Positions 1 through 9,879 of a stretch of 64,000 bases of DNA are shown here, piece by piece. This stretch comes from Mesorhizobium sp. (GTDB taxonomy: Bacteria; Pseudomonadota; Alphaproteobacteria; Rhizobiales; Rhizobiaceae): the NCBI GenBank assembly GCA_004020645.1, contig SAQL01000017.1, positions 1 through 64,000 on the forward strand. Reading direction: 5' to 3'. Position numbers and translations under genes: made by a program. The notes beneath the pieces were generated by a model. It searched no databases. It was not told the DNA's origin and saw only the letters and a list, made by a program, of their open reading frames with translations. The stretch's first letter is position 1, and the number at the start of each line of letters is the position of its first letter.

Positions 1-42
1 GCCATCAAATACGGAGCCACGCTCGATGTTCATGATGTGTGA
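1..42 (+). CDS. 3' end of a gene entering from the left (partial)
   Basis: The first frame is open from base 1 and reads AIKYGATLDVHDV before a TGA at 40-42. It directly precedes a palindromic intergenic repeat, which is where genes end elsewhere in this window. Thirteen codons are too few to name a product, and the open frame could be chance. Confidence 0.3.
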   Translation, partial: AIKYGATLDVHDV

Positions 43-51
43 ATCCGATAG

Positions 52-241
52 GTATAGTGACGGGGAGAAGTGCCCGGGAGGGCGATGAGGGGCGGCGCCG
101 AGATTGACAATGAAGGGGCTTTTCCAGGCGTATTGAGATCACGGTCAGGCCGAGTTTTGACTTCGTCCCACACTTTCGGCCGCTTGCGCCGCCCCTCATC
201 CGCCTGCCGGCACCTTCTCCCCTATAGTGACGGGGAGAAGG
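52..241. repeat. Palindromic intergenic repeat, family A, copy 1
   Basis: An arm with GACGGGGAGAAG and ATGAGGGGCGGC (about 57-98) is answered by its inverted counterpart (about 187-241). The right end carries its own hairpin, CCTTCTCCCC/CGGGGAGAAGG, at 213-241. Related copies lie at 13176, 14587, 55210 and 57397. It sits immediately beyond the stop of the aldolase gene and could act as a processed hairpin at that transcript's end. Confidence 0.75.
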
Positions 242-245
242 GGAC

Positions 246-1013
246 TCAGCTTCTGTAAACCGGCTCCTGCTCGTCGAGGATCGCCTTCAATTCGGACAGG
301 TGCCGCTCGGCCTGGCCGGGATAATCTTCCTGCTCCGTTGCAGCCTTCTCGGCGATTTCGTCCGACAGGACCCGCAGCGGTCGGCCGGTCCACAGCGCCT
401 TGATGTAGGTCTCGGCGGCGCGTTCGAAATAAAACATGCGGTTGAAAGTGTCGGCGACGCTATCGCCGATGACCAGCACGCCATGGTTGCCCATGACCAT
501 CACCTTGACCTTCGGATCGGTGAGCAGCTGCGAGCAGCGTTCGCCCTCTTCCTCGAAGGCGAGCCCGCCATAATGGCTGTCGACGACATGGCGGTTGAAG
601 AAGATCGCCGAGTTCTGGTCGATCGGCGGCAGCGTCGAGTCGGCGAGCGAAGCGAGCACAGTGGCGTGGATCGAGTGCACATGCATGACGCAGCGCGCAT
701 GGCGCACATTGCGATGGATAGCGCCATGCAGGCCCCATGCCGTCGGGTCGGGCGCATTCGGGCCGGAGAGTGTATCGGGATCGTTGGCGTCGATCAGCAG
801 CAGGTCGCTCGCCTTGATGCGCGAGAAATGCACCTGGTTGGGATTCATCAGGAATTGCGAGCCGTCATCGTTGACGGCCAGCGAGAAATGATTGGCCACC
901 GCCTCGTGCATGTTGAGCCGCGCCGTCCAGCGGAAGGCGCAAGCCAGGTCGACGCGCTCCTCGTAGAAGGGCAGGTTGGTCAGCATTTCCTTCTGCAGGC
1001 GGGCGATGCTCAT
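246..1013 (-). CDS. Class II aldolase/adducin family protein
   Basis: A 255-residue protein of the class II aldolase/adducin fold, whose members are zinc-dependent aldolases, epimerases or decarboxylases of sugar phosphates and hydroxy acids. The metal-ligand pattern is visible: MHVHSIHAT in the middle and GNHGVLVIG later, with a glutamate-rich region between. An ATG at 1011-1013 preceded by GGAGG was chosen over an upstream start that would run into ureG. The length is normal for the family. It is on the same strand as ureG, 85 bases downstream, and may be read through from the urease operon, but nothing ties its chemistry to urea. The exact substrate cannot be read from the sequence. Confidence 0.85.
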   Translation of the reverse strand: MSIARLQKEMLTNLPFYEERVDLACAFRWTARLNMHEAVANHFSLAVNDDGSQFLMNPNQVHFSRIKASDLLLIDANDPDTLSGPNAPDPTAWGLHGAIHRNVRHARCVMHVHSIHATVLASLADSTLPPIDQNSAIFFNRHVVDSHYGGLAFEEEGERCSQLLTDPKVKVMVMGNHGVLVIGDSVADTFNRMFYFERAAETYIKALWTGRPLRVLSDEIAEKAATEQEDYPGQAERHLSELKAILDEQEPVYRS

Positions 1014-1098
1014 CGAAAACCTCCGTGAAAGAAGCGAGGATGCCGCGCGCCGCAGATGCGCGCAACCGGTTTCGTTTGGTGCAGACGAGCGCTTTGCC

Positions 1099-1736
<638 letters not shown>

Positions 1737-1740
<4 letters not shown>

Positions 1741-2177
1741 CCAGGGAACTCCGTAATGGCTAGTACTGCAAAGCCGAGCCCTACAACCAGGCAGAGCGGC
1801 GAATAATAGCTGACATCGAGCCGCGCGAAAGGTTGTTCGGGCGCCAGCCGGCGCCACCAGGGCGTGAAGCCGGCAATGCCGCGCGCCAGGAAGACCAGTG
1901 CGATGAGCAGCGCTGTCGCGGCAAGCCCGGCCTTGGGAAAGGGCGTGGCAAACACGCCTTCGAGCGCCATCGGCCACAGCGTCGCCAGGCCGAGGCAGGC
2001 GGCAACGGCGAAGCTGGCGAAGGGCGCCGGCATCTCGTCGACGCCGCGAAAGCCGACCACCGCGCGGGCGCAGGAGGCAGCGTCCCTGCCCGGCCAGATG
2101 CCGCCAATGCCCCAATAGACATGCAGGGTCGTTATCAGAAGCAGGACGAACGAGAGCGCGAAGGCGAGGACGATCAT
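1737..2177 (-). CDS. DUF3995-type small membrane protein in the urease operon
   Basis: A 146-residue membrane protein with about four hydrophobic segments (near residues 4-22, 52-70, 82-100 and 124-143). Its N-terminal HVYWGIGGIWPG pattern is typical of DUF3995. No function is known for the family. It overlaps ureF (ATGA at 2174-2177) and ureG (ATGA at 1737-1740), so it is embedded between two nickel-insertion chaperones and must be co-translated with them. A role in metal or urea handling is only a guess from position. No signal peptide beyond the first membrane helix is seen. Confidence 0.8.
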
Positions 2178-2845
2178 GAGCGAAACAATCGCGAGTACTG
2201 CGTCTCGTGCTTCATCGCCATGACATCCGAGACGAACGCGCAGCCGCCGAGATCATCCAGCGTCGAGCCGGCAGCACGAGCGGCGACGTTGAGCGCCAGC
2301 GGCTCGAAGCCGGCAAGCAGCGCGGTGGCGCCCGTCTGGCCGACGACGCCGAGCCTGATCGCGGCCTGGACCAAATTGGAGAAGAAGGCCTGCAGGAAGG
2401 CCGACATCGCATCCTGCAGGGCAATGGCGTTGCCGCCGGCAGTTGCGCCGACTGCGACGCAATAGGCGCACTCGGCCGGCAGACGGTCCAGCACCTGGCA
2501 GGGCCAGGCCGAAGCCGCCTTCAGGAAGGCGGCGCCCTGCAGCATGGTCTCGGCATGGCGCTCGCGCGAGCCGGCCAGGGCCTCGGCGAGTGCGGCGATC
2601 TCATCGAGATCGCCGCCCTCGCGGGCGCGCCGCCAGCTTTCGGCAAACAGCACGGCATCGTTCCAGCCCGAGCCCATCTCGACCAGCGTCTCCAGCCATG
2701 CAGCGAGGTCTTTGACGTCGGCGACCAGCCCGGCATGCACGGCTTGTTCGAGACCATGGCTGTAGGAAAAACCGCCGACCGGGAAGGCAGGCGACAGCCA
2801 CGCCATCAGCCGCAGCAAAGCGACGTTGGAAGGCTGGTCAGTCAT
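2174..2845 (-). CDS. ureF: Urease accessory protein UreF
   Basis: UreF is an all-helical cytoplasmic chaperone that joins UreD and UreG in the urease maturation complex and is thought to gate nickel delivery. The 223-residue protein shows the family N-terminus LSPAFPVGGFSYSHGLE followed by the helical core, and ends MKHETQYSRLFRS, a conserved C-terminal tail. The start at 2845 gives MTDQPSN. The upstream frame is only the antisense of the ureE histidine codons. Its start overlaps the end of ureE by 8 bases, and its stop overlaps the next gene by 4. Confidence 0.96.
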   Translation of the reverse strand: MTDQPSNVALLRLMAWLSPAFPVGGFSYSHGLEQAVHAGLVADVKDLAAWLETLVEMGSGWNDAVLFAESWRRAREGGDLDEIAALAEALAGSRERHAETMLQGAAFLKAASAWPCQVLDRLPAECAYCVAVGATAGGNAIALQDAMSAFLQAFFSNLVQAAIRLGVVGQTGATALLAGFEPLALNVAARAAGSTLDDLGGCAFVSDVMAMKHETQYSRLFRS

Positions 2846-3413
2846 GGTCGTGCGAGTGGCTGTGGGAATGCGATTCGCTATGGGTATGGGAATGCGCTTC
2901 GGCGTGGCTGTGTGCATGCGCTTCGGCATGGGCATAACCGTGACTGTGCCCGGAATAGGCGCCGCGCACCGGCTTGAACGGCTCGGAAACGTCGCTCACG
3001 GTCGCACCCAGGCCTTCCAGCATCGCCTTGATGACATGATCGCGCAGGATGAGGATGCGGTTAGCCTCGACGGCGGCCGCAAGATGGCGGTTGCCGATAT
3101 GCCAGGCAAGCTCGGCCAGATGGACAGGGCCGCTGGCACGGATATCGTAGAGCGGTTCCTCGGCCGCAATGATCTCGATGTGGCGGCCATCCTCCAGCAC
3201 CAGCCGGTCGCCATCGTTCAAGGCAACCGGCTCGGGCAGGTCGACCAGCACCTTGTCGCTACGGGCCGTTTCGATGGCGCGGCGGCGCAGATGTCGCTCG
3301 TCATGGGCCAGCACTGCACGATCATAGGGCGCGACCGCTCCTGCCTCGCCGGCGGCGAGCACCGAGACGGCACGCGGGAATTTGGTGAAATCGGTGCGGA
3401 TGTCGAGCTTCAT
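2838..3413 (-). CDS. ureE: Urease nickel metallochaperone UreE with His-rich tail
   Basis: UreE binds nickel and hands it to UreG during urease maturation. The 191-residue protein has the two UreE domains and then a tail in which 14 of the last 36 residues are histidine, in a GHSHGYAHAEAHAHSH style. This tail acts as a nickel reservoir in homologues such as that of Klebsiella. The simple codon pattern makes the DNA of the tail repetitive (about 2838-2945). An ATG at 3411-3413 is preceded by a GGAAAGG ribosome site. It lies between the lipoprotein gene and ureF. Confidence 0.96.
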   Translation of the reverse strand: MKLDIRTDFTKFPRAVSVLAAGEAGAVAPYDRAVLAHDERHLRRRAIETARSDKVLVDLPEPVALNDGDRLVLEDGRHIEIIAAEEPLYDIRASGPVHLAELAWHIGNRHLAAAVEANRILILRDHVIKAMLEGLGATVSDVSEPFKPVRGAYSGHSHGYAHAEAHAHSHAEAHSHTHSESHSHSHSHDHD

Positions 3414-3546
3414 GTAAAAACTGCCTTTCCCAACAAGCGTAGCCTATCGCGTCCGCCGCCCCAATGGTGCTCAAACAATCGTGTCGAAGAGCCGCATGAT
3501 AAACGATATCTGCGAGGGCGGCGACAAAGGCGATCTCGCCCCGATG

Positions 3547-3924
3547 TTAGCAATACCCGGAGTCGGAGAAGTGCAGTTTTCTGATTTTACCCTCTCCATC
3601 GACGCAATAGTCAGCAGCCATGACGTTCATGCAACCCTCGACGCGTCGAAGCCACATGGTGCGCGGCTCGCATTGGACTCCAGCCGTGGATGAACGCAGA
3701 ACCGACGGATTACTGCTGACCAGTTTAAAAGCCGATTTACCGACAAACCACGTTTCAAAGGCGGTCGCACTTGATCCGATAGGAAACCTACGCTGCGCCT
3801 CCGACTTCAGGCTTACATACTCGGCTCGAAAGGCTACCGGCTTTGTGAGATATCCGCAGCCGGTCAGACAACCGAGGACAGCGAGAGCTGCCAAAAACCG
3901 ATTTGCGTGCCGAGTGATCGCCAA
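3547..3924 (-). CDS. Small lipoprotein between ureC and ureE
   Basis: A 125-residue predicted lipoprotein. A basic start (MAITRHANRF) is followed by a hydrophobic stretch and the lipobox LTGC at residues 19-22, with the mature protein beginning at Cys22. The start is a TTG at 3922-3924, 15 bases after the ureC stop, without a convincing ribosome site, so it probably depends on ureC translation. The mature part has several cysteines but no family I recognise. An outer-membrane or periplasmic lipoprotein inside a urease operon is unusual. Whether it is functionally linked or a later insertion cannot be told. Confidence 0.65.
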   Translation of the reverse strand: MAITRHANRFLAALAVLGCLTGCGYLTKPVAFRAEYVSLKSEAQRRFPIGSSATAFETWFVGKSAFKLVSSNPSVLRSSTAGVQCEPRTMWLRRVEGCMNVMAADYCVDGEGKIRKLHFSDSGYC

Positions 3925-3939
3925 AACACGCCGTTCTGT

Positions 3940-5652
<1,713 letters not shown>

Positions 5653-5830
5653 CAGCAATTGCTCCCGAAACACGGCCCAAAACACAGCCGGCCGAAGCCC
5701 GGCCCCACATTGTCGCCATCCTATGGTCACTCAATGACCCGCTGAGCGACACCTTCCGATCCCATTTAACGTTTGAGGTGGCCGGGTCACCCCAAAACGA
5801 CCGTTCGCCAATCGATGGAAAGGAAGACCC

Positions 5831-6214
5831 ATGCGCAAAACGATAAGTCTCGCAGCCGCCGCCACCCTCCTGCTCGCGACCGCTGCCAGCGCCCAGCAAC
5901 AGCCTGCGCCGCAACCCGGCGAGCCGCCGGCTTCGCCCGCTCCCGCGGCACCCGGCGCCCAGCCGGAAGCGCCGGCGATCCAGACCGTCAACGTCGTCGA
6001 CATCGAGGAACTGCCGGAGGAAACGAAGACGAAGGTCAACGAAGTGATCGCCAAGCGCGGCGAGGACGGGCTGCAGAAATTGCGCAGCTCGATTGACGCG
6101 ACGCCCCAGGTCAAGTCCGCGCTGGAAGCCAAAGGACTCACCTCGGCGCAAGTGATCGCCGCCAGCATGGATGCCAATGGCTCGCTGACCTTGATCACCA
6201 AGAAAGCGAGCTGA
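5831..6214 (+). CDS. Secreted protein of unknown function, Pro/Ala/Gln-rich N-region
   Basis: A 127-residue protein with a clear signal peptide (MRKTISLAAAATLLLATAASAQ, cleavage after ASA near residue 21). A proline/alanine-rich linker (about residues 23-52) is followed by a folded-looking C-terminal part containing IEELPEETKTKVNEVIAKRG. The ribosome site is GGAAAGGAAG. I do not recognise a family. It is encoded against the urease genes in the ureB-ureC gap, divergent from ureC, and together with the next gene splits the urease structural genes. Likely periplasmic. Confidence 0.8.
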   Translation: MRKTISLAAAATLLLATAASAQQQPAPQPGEPPASPAPAAPGAQPEAPAIQTVNVVDIEELPEETKTKVNEVIAKRGEDGLQKLRSSIDATPQVKSALEAKGLTSAQVIAASMDANGSLTLITKKAS

Positions 6215-6340
6215 CGATGCGCCGTGGCGGGCCGGCACAAGGCCGGCCTGCCGCATCCGGGAGGGAACCTTCGCAGGGCGGAATACGTTTCGACCTTTTG
6301 GCGTAGAAACGAGTCTCGAAAGAGTCTCTGAAAGCGAGCG

Positions 6341-6835
6341 ATGACGATCACCACCTTCCCCGACACCAGATGGCTGCATATGATTGCCGCAACTGCGTTT
6401 CTCGCGGCGAGCGTTCCCCAGGCCGCGCTGAATGCGCAGGGTCTGGAAGGCCCGGATACGGCCAACAAGATCATCGGCTCGGAGGTCGGCCAGGAAGAGA
6501 CCAACACGGCTGTGGAAGCCGGCAAAGTCGCCACGGCGATCGACCGGACGCGTGAAAACATCGGTACGGTGCGCAAGACATCCAAGCTCGACAAAGTCGA
6601 TATCGTGTTCCTTACCGACGCCGCGCGCACGGAAGGCGGTCTGCCGCCGGCGATAGAAAGCAAGGTCGAACAGCATCAGGACGACATTGCGGAACTGCGC
6701 CAGGAGATCGAGGCGAACGCATTGCTGTTCAACGCCATCGACTCTCGACGCGTGCAGACCGAAGACGTTCTCGCCGTGGAATTCGACGATCCTGGAAAGG
6801 TCGTCATCTACGCCGCGGCCAAGCCGCCCAGCTGA
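6341..6835 (+). CDS. Secreted protein of unknown function
   Basis: A 164-residue protein with a hydrophobic N-terminal segment (about residues 12-28, AATAFLAASVPQAALNAQ) that looks like a signal peptide. The rest is hydrophilic and mostly helical, with a probable short coiled coil around KVEQHQDDIAELRQEIEAN. No family is recognised. The ATG is preceded by a GAAAGCGAG ribosome site. It follows the other secreted gene by 126 bases on the same strand and converges on ureB, whose stop is 26 bases away. The sequence shows no link to urea metabolism. Confidence 0.75.
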   Translation: MTITTFPDTRWLHMIAATAFLAASVPQAALNAQGLEGPDTANKIIGSEVGQEETNTAVEAGKVATAIDRTRENIGTVRKTSKLDKVDIVFLTDAARTEGGLPPAIESKVEQHQDDIAELRQEIEANALLFNAIDSRRVQTEDVLAVEFDDPGKVVIYAAAKPPS

Positions 6836-6861
6836 GCCGAAACTGCTCGACGCCTTGGATC

Positions 6862-7167
6862 TCACAGCGCGCCCATGATTTTTTGCTGAAACCCGTAGAC
6901 CTCGCGCTTGCCGCCGAGCGGCACCAAAGTGACGTCGCGCTCCTGGCCAGGCTCGAAGCGCATCGCCGTGCCGGCGGCGATGTCGAGGCGCATGCCCCGC
7001 GCCTTGTCGCGATCGAATTTCAGCCCCTCATTGGTCTCGAAGAAGTGATAGTGGCTGCCGACCTGGATCGGCCGGTCGCCGCTGTTGGCCACTTTCATGG
7101 TGACGGTCGGCTGGCCCTTGTTGAGTTCGATCTCGCCGCCTGTCGTGATGATTTCGCCCGGGATCAT
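6862..7167 (-). CDS. ureB: Urease beta subunit UreB
   Basis: Structural beta subunit of the three-chain bacterial urease, 101 residues. The family sequence is clear: MIPGEIITTGGEIELN at the start, then VGSHYHFFETN and the C-terminal VTLVPLGGKREVYGF. I chose the ATG at 7165-7167, with GAGG six bases upstream. A GTG at 7177-7179 overlapping the hupE stop is an alternative that adds four residues. It ends facing the secreted-protein genes and so is the last gene of the ureD-ureA-ureB transcript. Confidence 0.97.
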   Translation of the reverse strand: MIPGEIITTGGEIELNKGQPTVTMKVANSGDRPIQVGSHYHFFETNEGLKFDRDKARGMRLDIAAGTAMRFEPGQERDVTLVPLGGKREVYGFQQKIMGAL

Positions 7168-7175
7168 CGCCAGCC

Positions 7176-7769
7176 TCACAAGACGCCGAAGACGAGGCCG
7201 GCAGCGACGGCAGCACAGGCGCCGCCAGCGGCGCGGGCAAGGCCCGGGACTCTGATGCCGAGGCCAAGACCGGCGGCGAGGCCGGCGGCATGGAGCAGCG
7301 CGGTGGCGACGGCAAAGCCGGCCATGTAGCCGAGCCCGCCGGCGTTTTCAGGCACCTCGGTGCCATGGGCGTGACCGTGGAACAGCGCGAACAGGCCGAT
7401 GACGGCGATACCGGCCGAGACCGGAAGATCGACCGCTAGGGCGACGAGCAGTCCCAGCGCCACGACCGACGCCAGTATGCCCGGCTCGACGAGCGGCACC
7501 GGCACCTGCAGCATGCCGAGCGCGCCGCCCGCCAGCATCACGTCGACGAAGGCGAGCGGCCAGGCGACAACCGCCTTGCCGCCCTTGAGCGCCGCCCACA
7601 ACCCGACCGCGAGCATAGCCGCCATGTGGTCGAGCCCGGAGAGCGGATGCATGAAACCGGCTGACAAGGACGCGGTCGTGCCGATGCCGACATGAGCATG
7701 GGCGGGCATGGCGGCGGCGAGAAGCAGGATCGCCGAGAGGGACGTGCGTTTGATCGTTGCGGGGACCAT
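7176..7769 (-). CDS. HupE/UreJ family membrane protein (probable nickel permease)
   Basis: A 197-residue integral membrane protein of the HupE/UreJ family, whose members import nickel for hydrogenase or urease. A cleavable or anchoring N-terminus ending in AHA is followed by the signature HPLSGLDHMAAMLAVG and a second histidine motif, ALFHGHAHGTE, both conserved metal-transport motifs. About six membrane segments are visible. An ATG at 7767-7769 follows a GGAAGG ribosome site. It lies 8 bases before ureB inside the urease operon, as expected for a nickel supplier. Confidence 0.9.
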   Translation of the reverse strand: MVPATIKRTSLSAILLLAAAMPAHAHVGIGTTASLSAGFMHPLSGLDHMAAMLAVGLWAALKGGKAVVAWPLAFVDVMLAGGALGMLQVPVPLVEPGILASVVALGLLVALAVDLPVSAGIAVIGLFALFHGHAHGTEVPENAGGLGYMAGFAVATALLHAAGLAAGLGLGIRVPGLARAAGGACAAVAAGLVFGVL

Positions 7770-7800
7770 CGATATGCCTTCCGTTGTCAGGATCGTGCCG

Positions 7801-8058
7801 TCACGCGGCATTGCGGGCCGGGCCGCAGCCTTCGGCCTTGAGGACGCGCTTTGTCGAGGCGGGATGTTTCTTCAGCATCGCTGCCGGCCGGATCGGGCGC
7901 ACTGAAAAATTGCCGCCGCAATTCGGGCAGACGCCGCCCAGCACGTTTGCCGCGCAGTCGGCGCAGAAGGTACACTCAAAGGTGCAGATCAGCGCATCCG
8001 TCGCCTCAGGCGGCAGGTCCTTGTCGCAGCATTCGCAGTTGGGGCGCAGTTCAAGCAT
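7801..8058 (-). CDS. DUF1272 zinc-ribbon-like small protein
   Basis: An 85-residue cysteine-rich protein: MLELRPNCECCDKDLPPEA and then CTFECTFCADCA and GGVCPNCGGNF, the pattern of DUF1272. The spaced cysteine pairs suggest zinc binding. The function is unknown. The start at 8056-8058 has an AGGAGAGG ribosome site, and the gene sits 11 bases after ureA in the same transcript. DUF1272 genes are scattered widely, so presence in a urease operon may be incidental, although a metal-binding role would fit. Confidence 0.88.
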   Translation of the reverse strand: MLELRPNCECCDKDLPPEATDALICTFECTFCADCAANVLGGVCPNCGGNFSVRPIRPAAMLKKHPASTKRVLKAEGCGPARNAA

Positions 8059-8069
8059 CTTTCCTCTCC

Positions 8070-8372
8070 TCACCTTATCGGTTCATGCACGGTCACCAGC
8101 TTGGTGCCGTCGGGAAACGTTGCCTCGACCTGGACGTCGTGGATCATCTCGGCGATGCCCTCCATCACCTGCGCGCGGGTGACGACATGGGCGCCGGCCT
8201 CCATCAGTTCGGCGACCTGGCGGCCGTCGCGGGCGCCCTCGACGACGAAGTCGGTGATCAGCGCGATCGCCTCCGGGTGATTGAGCTTGACGCCGCGTTC
8301 GAGCCGCTTGCGCGCCACAATCGCCGCCATGGCGATGAGCAGCTTGTCCTTTTCCCTTGGCGTCAGGTTCAT
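8070..8372 (-). CDS. ureA: Urease gamma subunit UreA
   Basis: The gamma subunit of urease is exactly 100 residues, the standard size: MNLTPREKDKLLIAMAA at the N-terminus, LNHPEAIALITDFVVEGARDG in the middle and VEATFPDGTKLVTVHEPI at the end. It forms the (alpha-beta-gamma)3 core with UreB and UreC. The ATG is at 8370-8372. It follows ureD by 43 bases and is followed closely by the DUF1272 gene, so it belongs to the first urease transcript. Confidence 0.98.
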   Translation of the reverse strand: MNLTPREKDKLLIAMAAIVARKRLERGVKLNHPEAIALITDFVVEGARDGRQVAELMEAGAHVVTRAQVMEGIAEMIHDVQVEATFPDGTKLVTVHEPIR

Positions 8373-8415
8373 GCGTTTCCCTAGGATTGCGTAAATTGCA
8401 ATGACATAATCGGAA

Positions 8416-9258
8416 TCAGAGTGACCATAATTTGGGCAGACCCGCCCGTCCGTTGAGCAATTCGACGAGCGGAACCAGCCGCTTGCGGAGCTGGTAGCCG
8501 TCCTCGGCAAACAGCCTCGCAAGAAGCTTGCCAGATTTCTTCACGCTCCAGACACTGGCGTCGCCCTGGCCGCCGATGATGTCCCGGGCCGGATCGAGCA
8601 AAGCCTCCACCCGCGACGAGATCATCAGCACAGTCGCCATGGCGATGGCGCCGCCGGCCACGGCGGAACGGCTGAGAATGGCCGCAATGCCGGGCCCGAT
8701 GCGGAAATCCTCGGCATGAACGAGCGCTCCGTCCTGGCTGACCCGCCAGCGGTCATGGAAGCTGCCATGCGTCGCGCGTTCGCCCATGGCGAGGCGGCCG
8801 AAGACGGTCGCCTCGAGCACCAGCGCCTCGGCACCGGCGGCAAGCTCCAGGTCGAGCCTGCGGGCAAAGGCCGATCGATCGAAGACGATGGTTTCCTGCG
8901 GCAGCCAGGCGATGCGGCCGCCAGCGCCGACCGTCAGCTTCACCTGCACCTCGGCGCGGTCGGATGCGGCGCGGTAGACCTTTTCGCAGGCCTGGGTGGT
9001 TATGGTGGCGGAGGCGCCGGGGCCGACATCGATCTCCCAGCCGAGGCGGTCGCCGCCGGTCAGCCCGCCGGCGGTGTTGATCAGGACGGCTTCGAGCGGA
9101 TCAGCCGAGACGGCCGGCATGCGGATCTTGGCGGAACCATCCTGATAAAGCCGCCGAAGACGCGTGCGGCCGCCATTCCTGTCACAAGCAAGCTGCGCCG
9201 TTCCGGCGACGCGCTGGGCCGGCGGCACAAAGGTCAGGCCACGTTCGATCATATCCAT
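8416..9258 (-). CDS. ureD: Urease accessory protein UreD
   Basis: UreD (UreH) is the chaperone that contacts apo-urease and, with UreF and UreG, forms the nickel-insertion complex. The 280-residue protein has the family core TAGGLTGGDRL, ITTQACEKVYRA and LPQETIVFDRS. The start is uncertain: ATGs at 9258, 9252 and 9282 are all in frame and none has a strong ribosome site. The 9282 start lies inside the large inverted repeat, so 9258 is preferred. It is the first gene of the ureD-A-DUF1272-hupE-ureB transcript. Confidence 0.93.
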   Translation of the reverse strand: MDMIERGLTFVPPAQRVAGTAQLACDRNGGRTRLRRLYQDGSAKIRMPAVSADPLEAVLINTAGGLTGGDRLGWEIDVGPGASATITTQACEKVYRAASDRAEVQVKLTVGAGGRIAWLPQETIVFDRSAFARRLDLELAAGAEALVLEATVFGRLAMGERATHGSFHDRWRVSQDGALVHAEDFRIGPGIAAILSRSAVAGGAIAMATVLMISSRVEALLDPARDIIGGQGDASVWSVKKSGKLLARLFAEDGYQLRKRLVPLVELLNGRAGLPKLWSL

Positions 9259-9277
9259 GGCGCCAACGATAACCACA

Positions 9278-9355
9278 CTCATATGGTTTGAATCCGAAAT
9301 TCGCATCACTTTGGAGCAGCGTAATGAACGAATTTCGGATTCAAAGCCATATGAG
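9278..9355. repeat. Long inverted repeat upstream of ureD (hairpin 1)
   Basis: A 26-base left arm (9278-9303) and 27-base right arm (9329-9355) pair almost perfectly, differing by one inserted base, around a 25-base loop. The arm core is TTTGAATCCGAAATTCG. It lies in the divergent ureD/ACP control region and is followed at once by a second hairpin of related sequence. Confidence 0.9.
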
Positions 9356-9371
9356 CAACTTATGGGACTCT

Positions 9372-9445
9372 GGTGTGGTTTGGATTTGAGGTTCCTAACC
9401 GCCGGTGCCATCAAAGTCGTAGGAACCTCAAATCCAGACCACACC
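9372..9445. repeat. Long inverted repeat upstream of ureD (hairpin 2)
   Basis: Left arm 9372-9397 and right arm 9420-9445 (26 bases each) pair with one G-T wobble around a 22-base loop. The arm core is GGTTTGGATTTGAGGTTCC. Aligned to hairpin 1, 15 of 22 core positions agree and the other seven are transitions, so the two hairpins look like diverged tandem copies. The rest of 9446-9608 contains no gene I can support. Confidence 0.9.
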
Positions 9446-9620
9446 GCCGGCTTTGTCGACATATAGCTTGTTGCTTGACAACGTTTCGGTTTCTATAGAG
9501 GAGCCGACTTGGTACGGTCACACAGCGCCTGGCAAAGGCGATGATGACGATTTGAGCCTGGGGAAAAAGAGGCGCTGATCAGTTGGCGTCGAGAAACGAC
9601 AAGGTTGGGGAAGGAACCGA

Positions 9621-9875
9621 ATGGCTGACCAGCTGGCAACGGACATCATCGCGAAGATCAAGGCTCATGCCGAGCCCGGTGGTGATGAAATCACCACCAG
9701 CACCGAACTGACCTCACTTGGCATTCATTCGCTGGAACTGACGGAGATCATCTTCGACCTCGAGGAACAGTATGGCATCGAGATCGAGATGAACACGGTC
9801 GATGCCTGGAGCAACCTGAAGAACGTCGGCGACATGGTCGAGGCGGTTCGCGCGCTGATCGCGAAAAAAGCCTGA
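9621..9875 (+). CDS. Specialised acyl carrier protein (NodF-like)
   Basis: An 84-residue acyl carrier protein. The phosphopantetheine attachment serine is Ser37 in LGIHSLEL. Most carriers have an aspartate just before that serine (GxDSL); here it is histidine, which is unusual. The acidic recognition helix LTEIIFDLEEQYGIEIE is typical. A GGAAGGAA ribosome site precedes the ATG. Four bases downstream begins a ketosynthase, the nodF-nodE arrangement. Rhizobia carry several such accessory carriers for special fatty acids of lipid A, Nod factors or capsule; which product this one serves cannot be read here. Confidence 0.9.
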   Translation: MADQLATDIIAKIKAHAEPGGDEITTSTELTSLGIHSLELTEIIFDLEEQYGIEIEMNTVDAWSNLKNVGDMVEAVRALIAKKA

Positions 9876-9879
9876 CTGA

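Noticed and set aside
2838..2945. Repetitive DNA at the end of ureE, first suspected to be a tandem repeat element
   Set aside because: It is explained by the alternating His codons of the UreE nickel-binding tail.
9475..9499. TTGACA and TATAGA as a promoter for the ACP gene
   Set aside because: The spacing between the two boxes is only 13 bases, too short for a normal sigma-70-type promoter.
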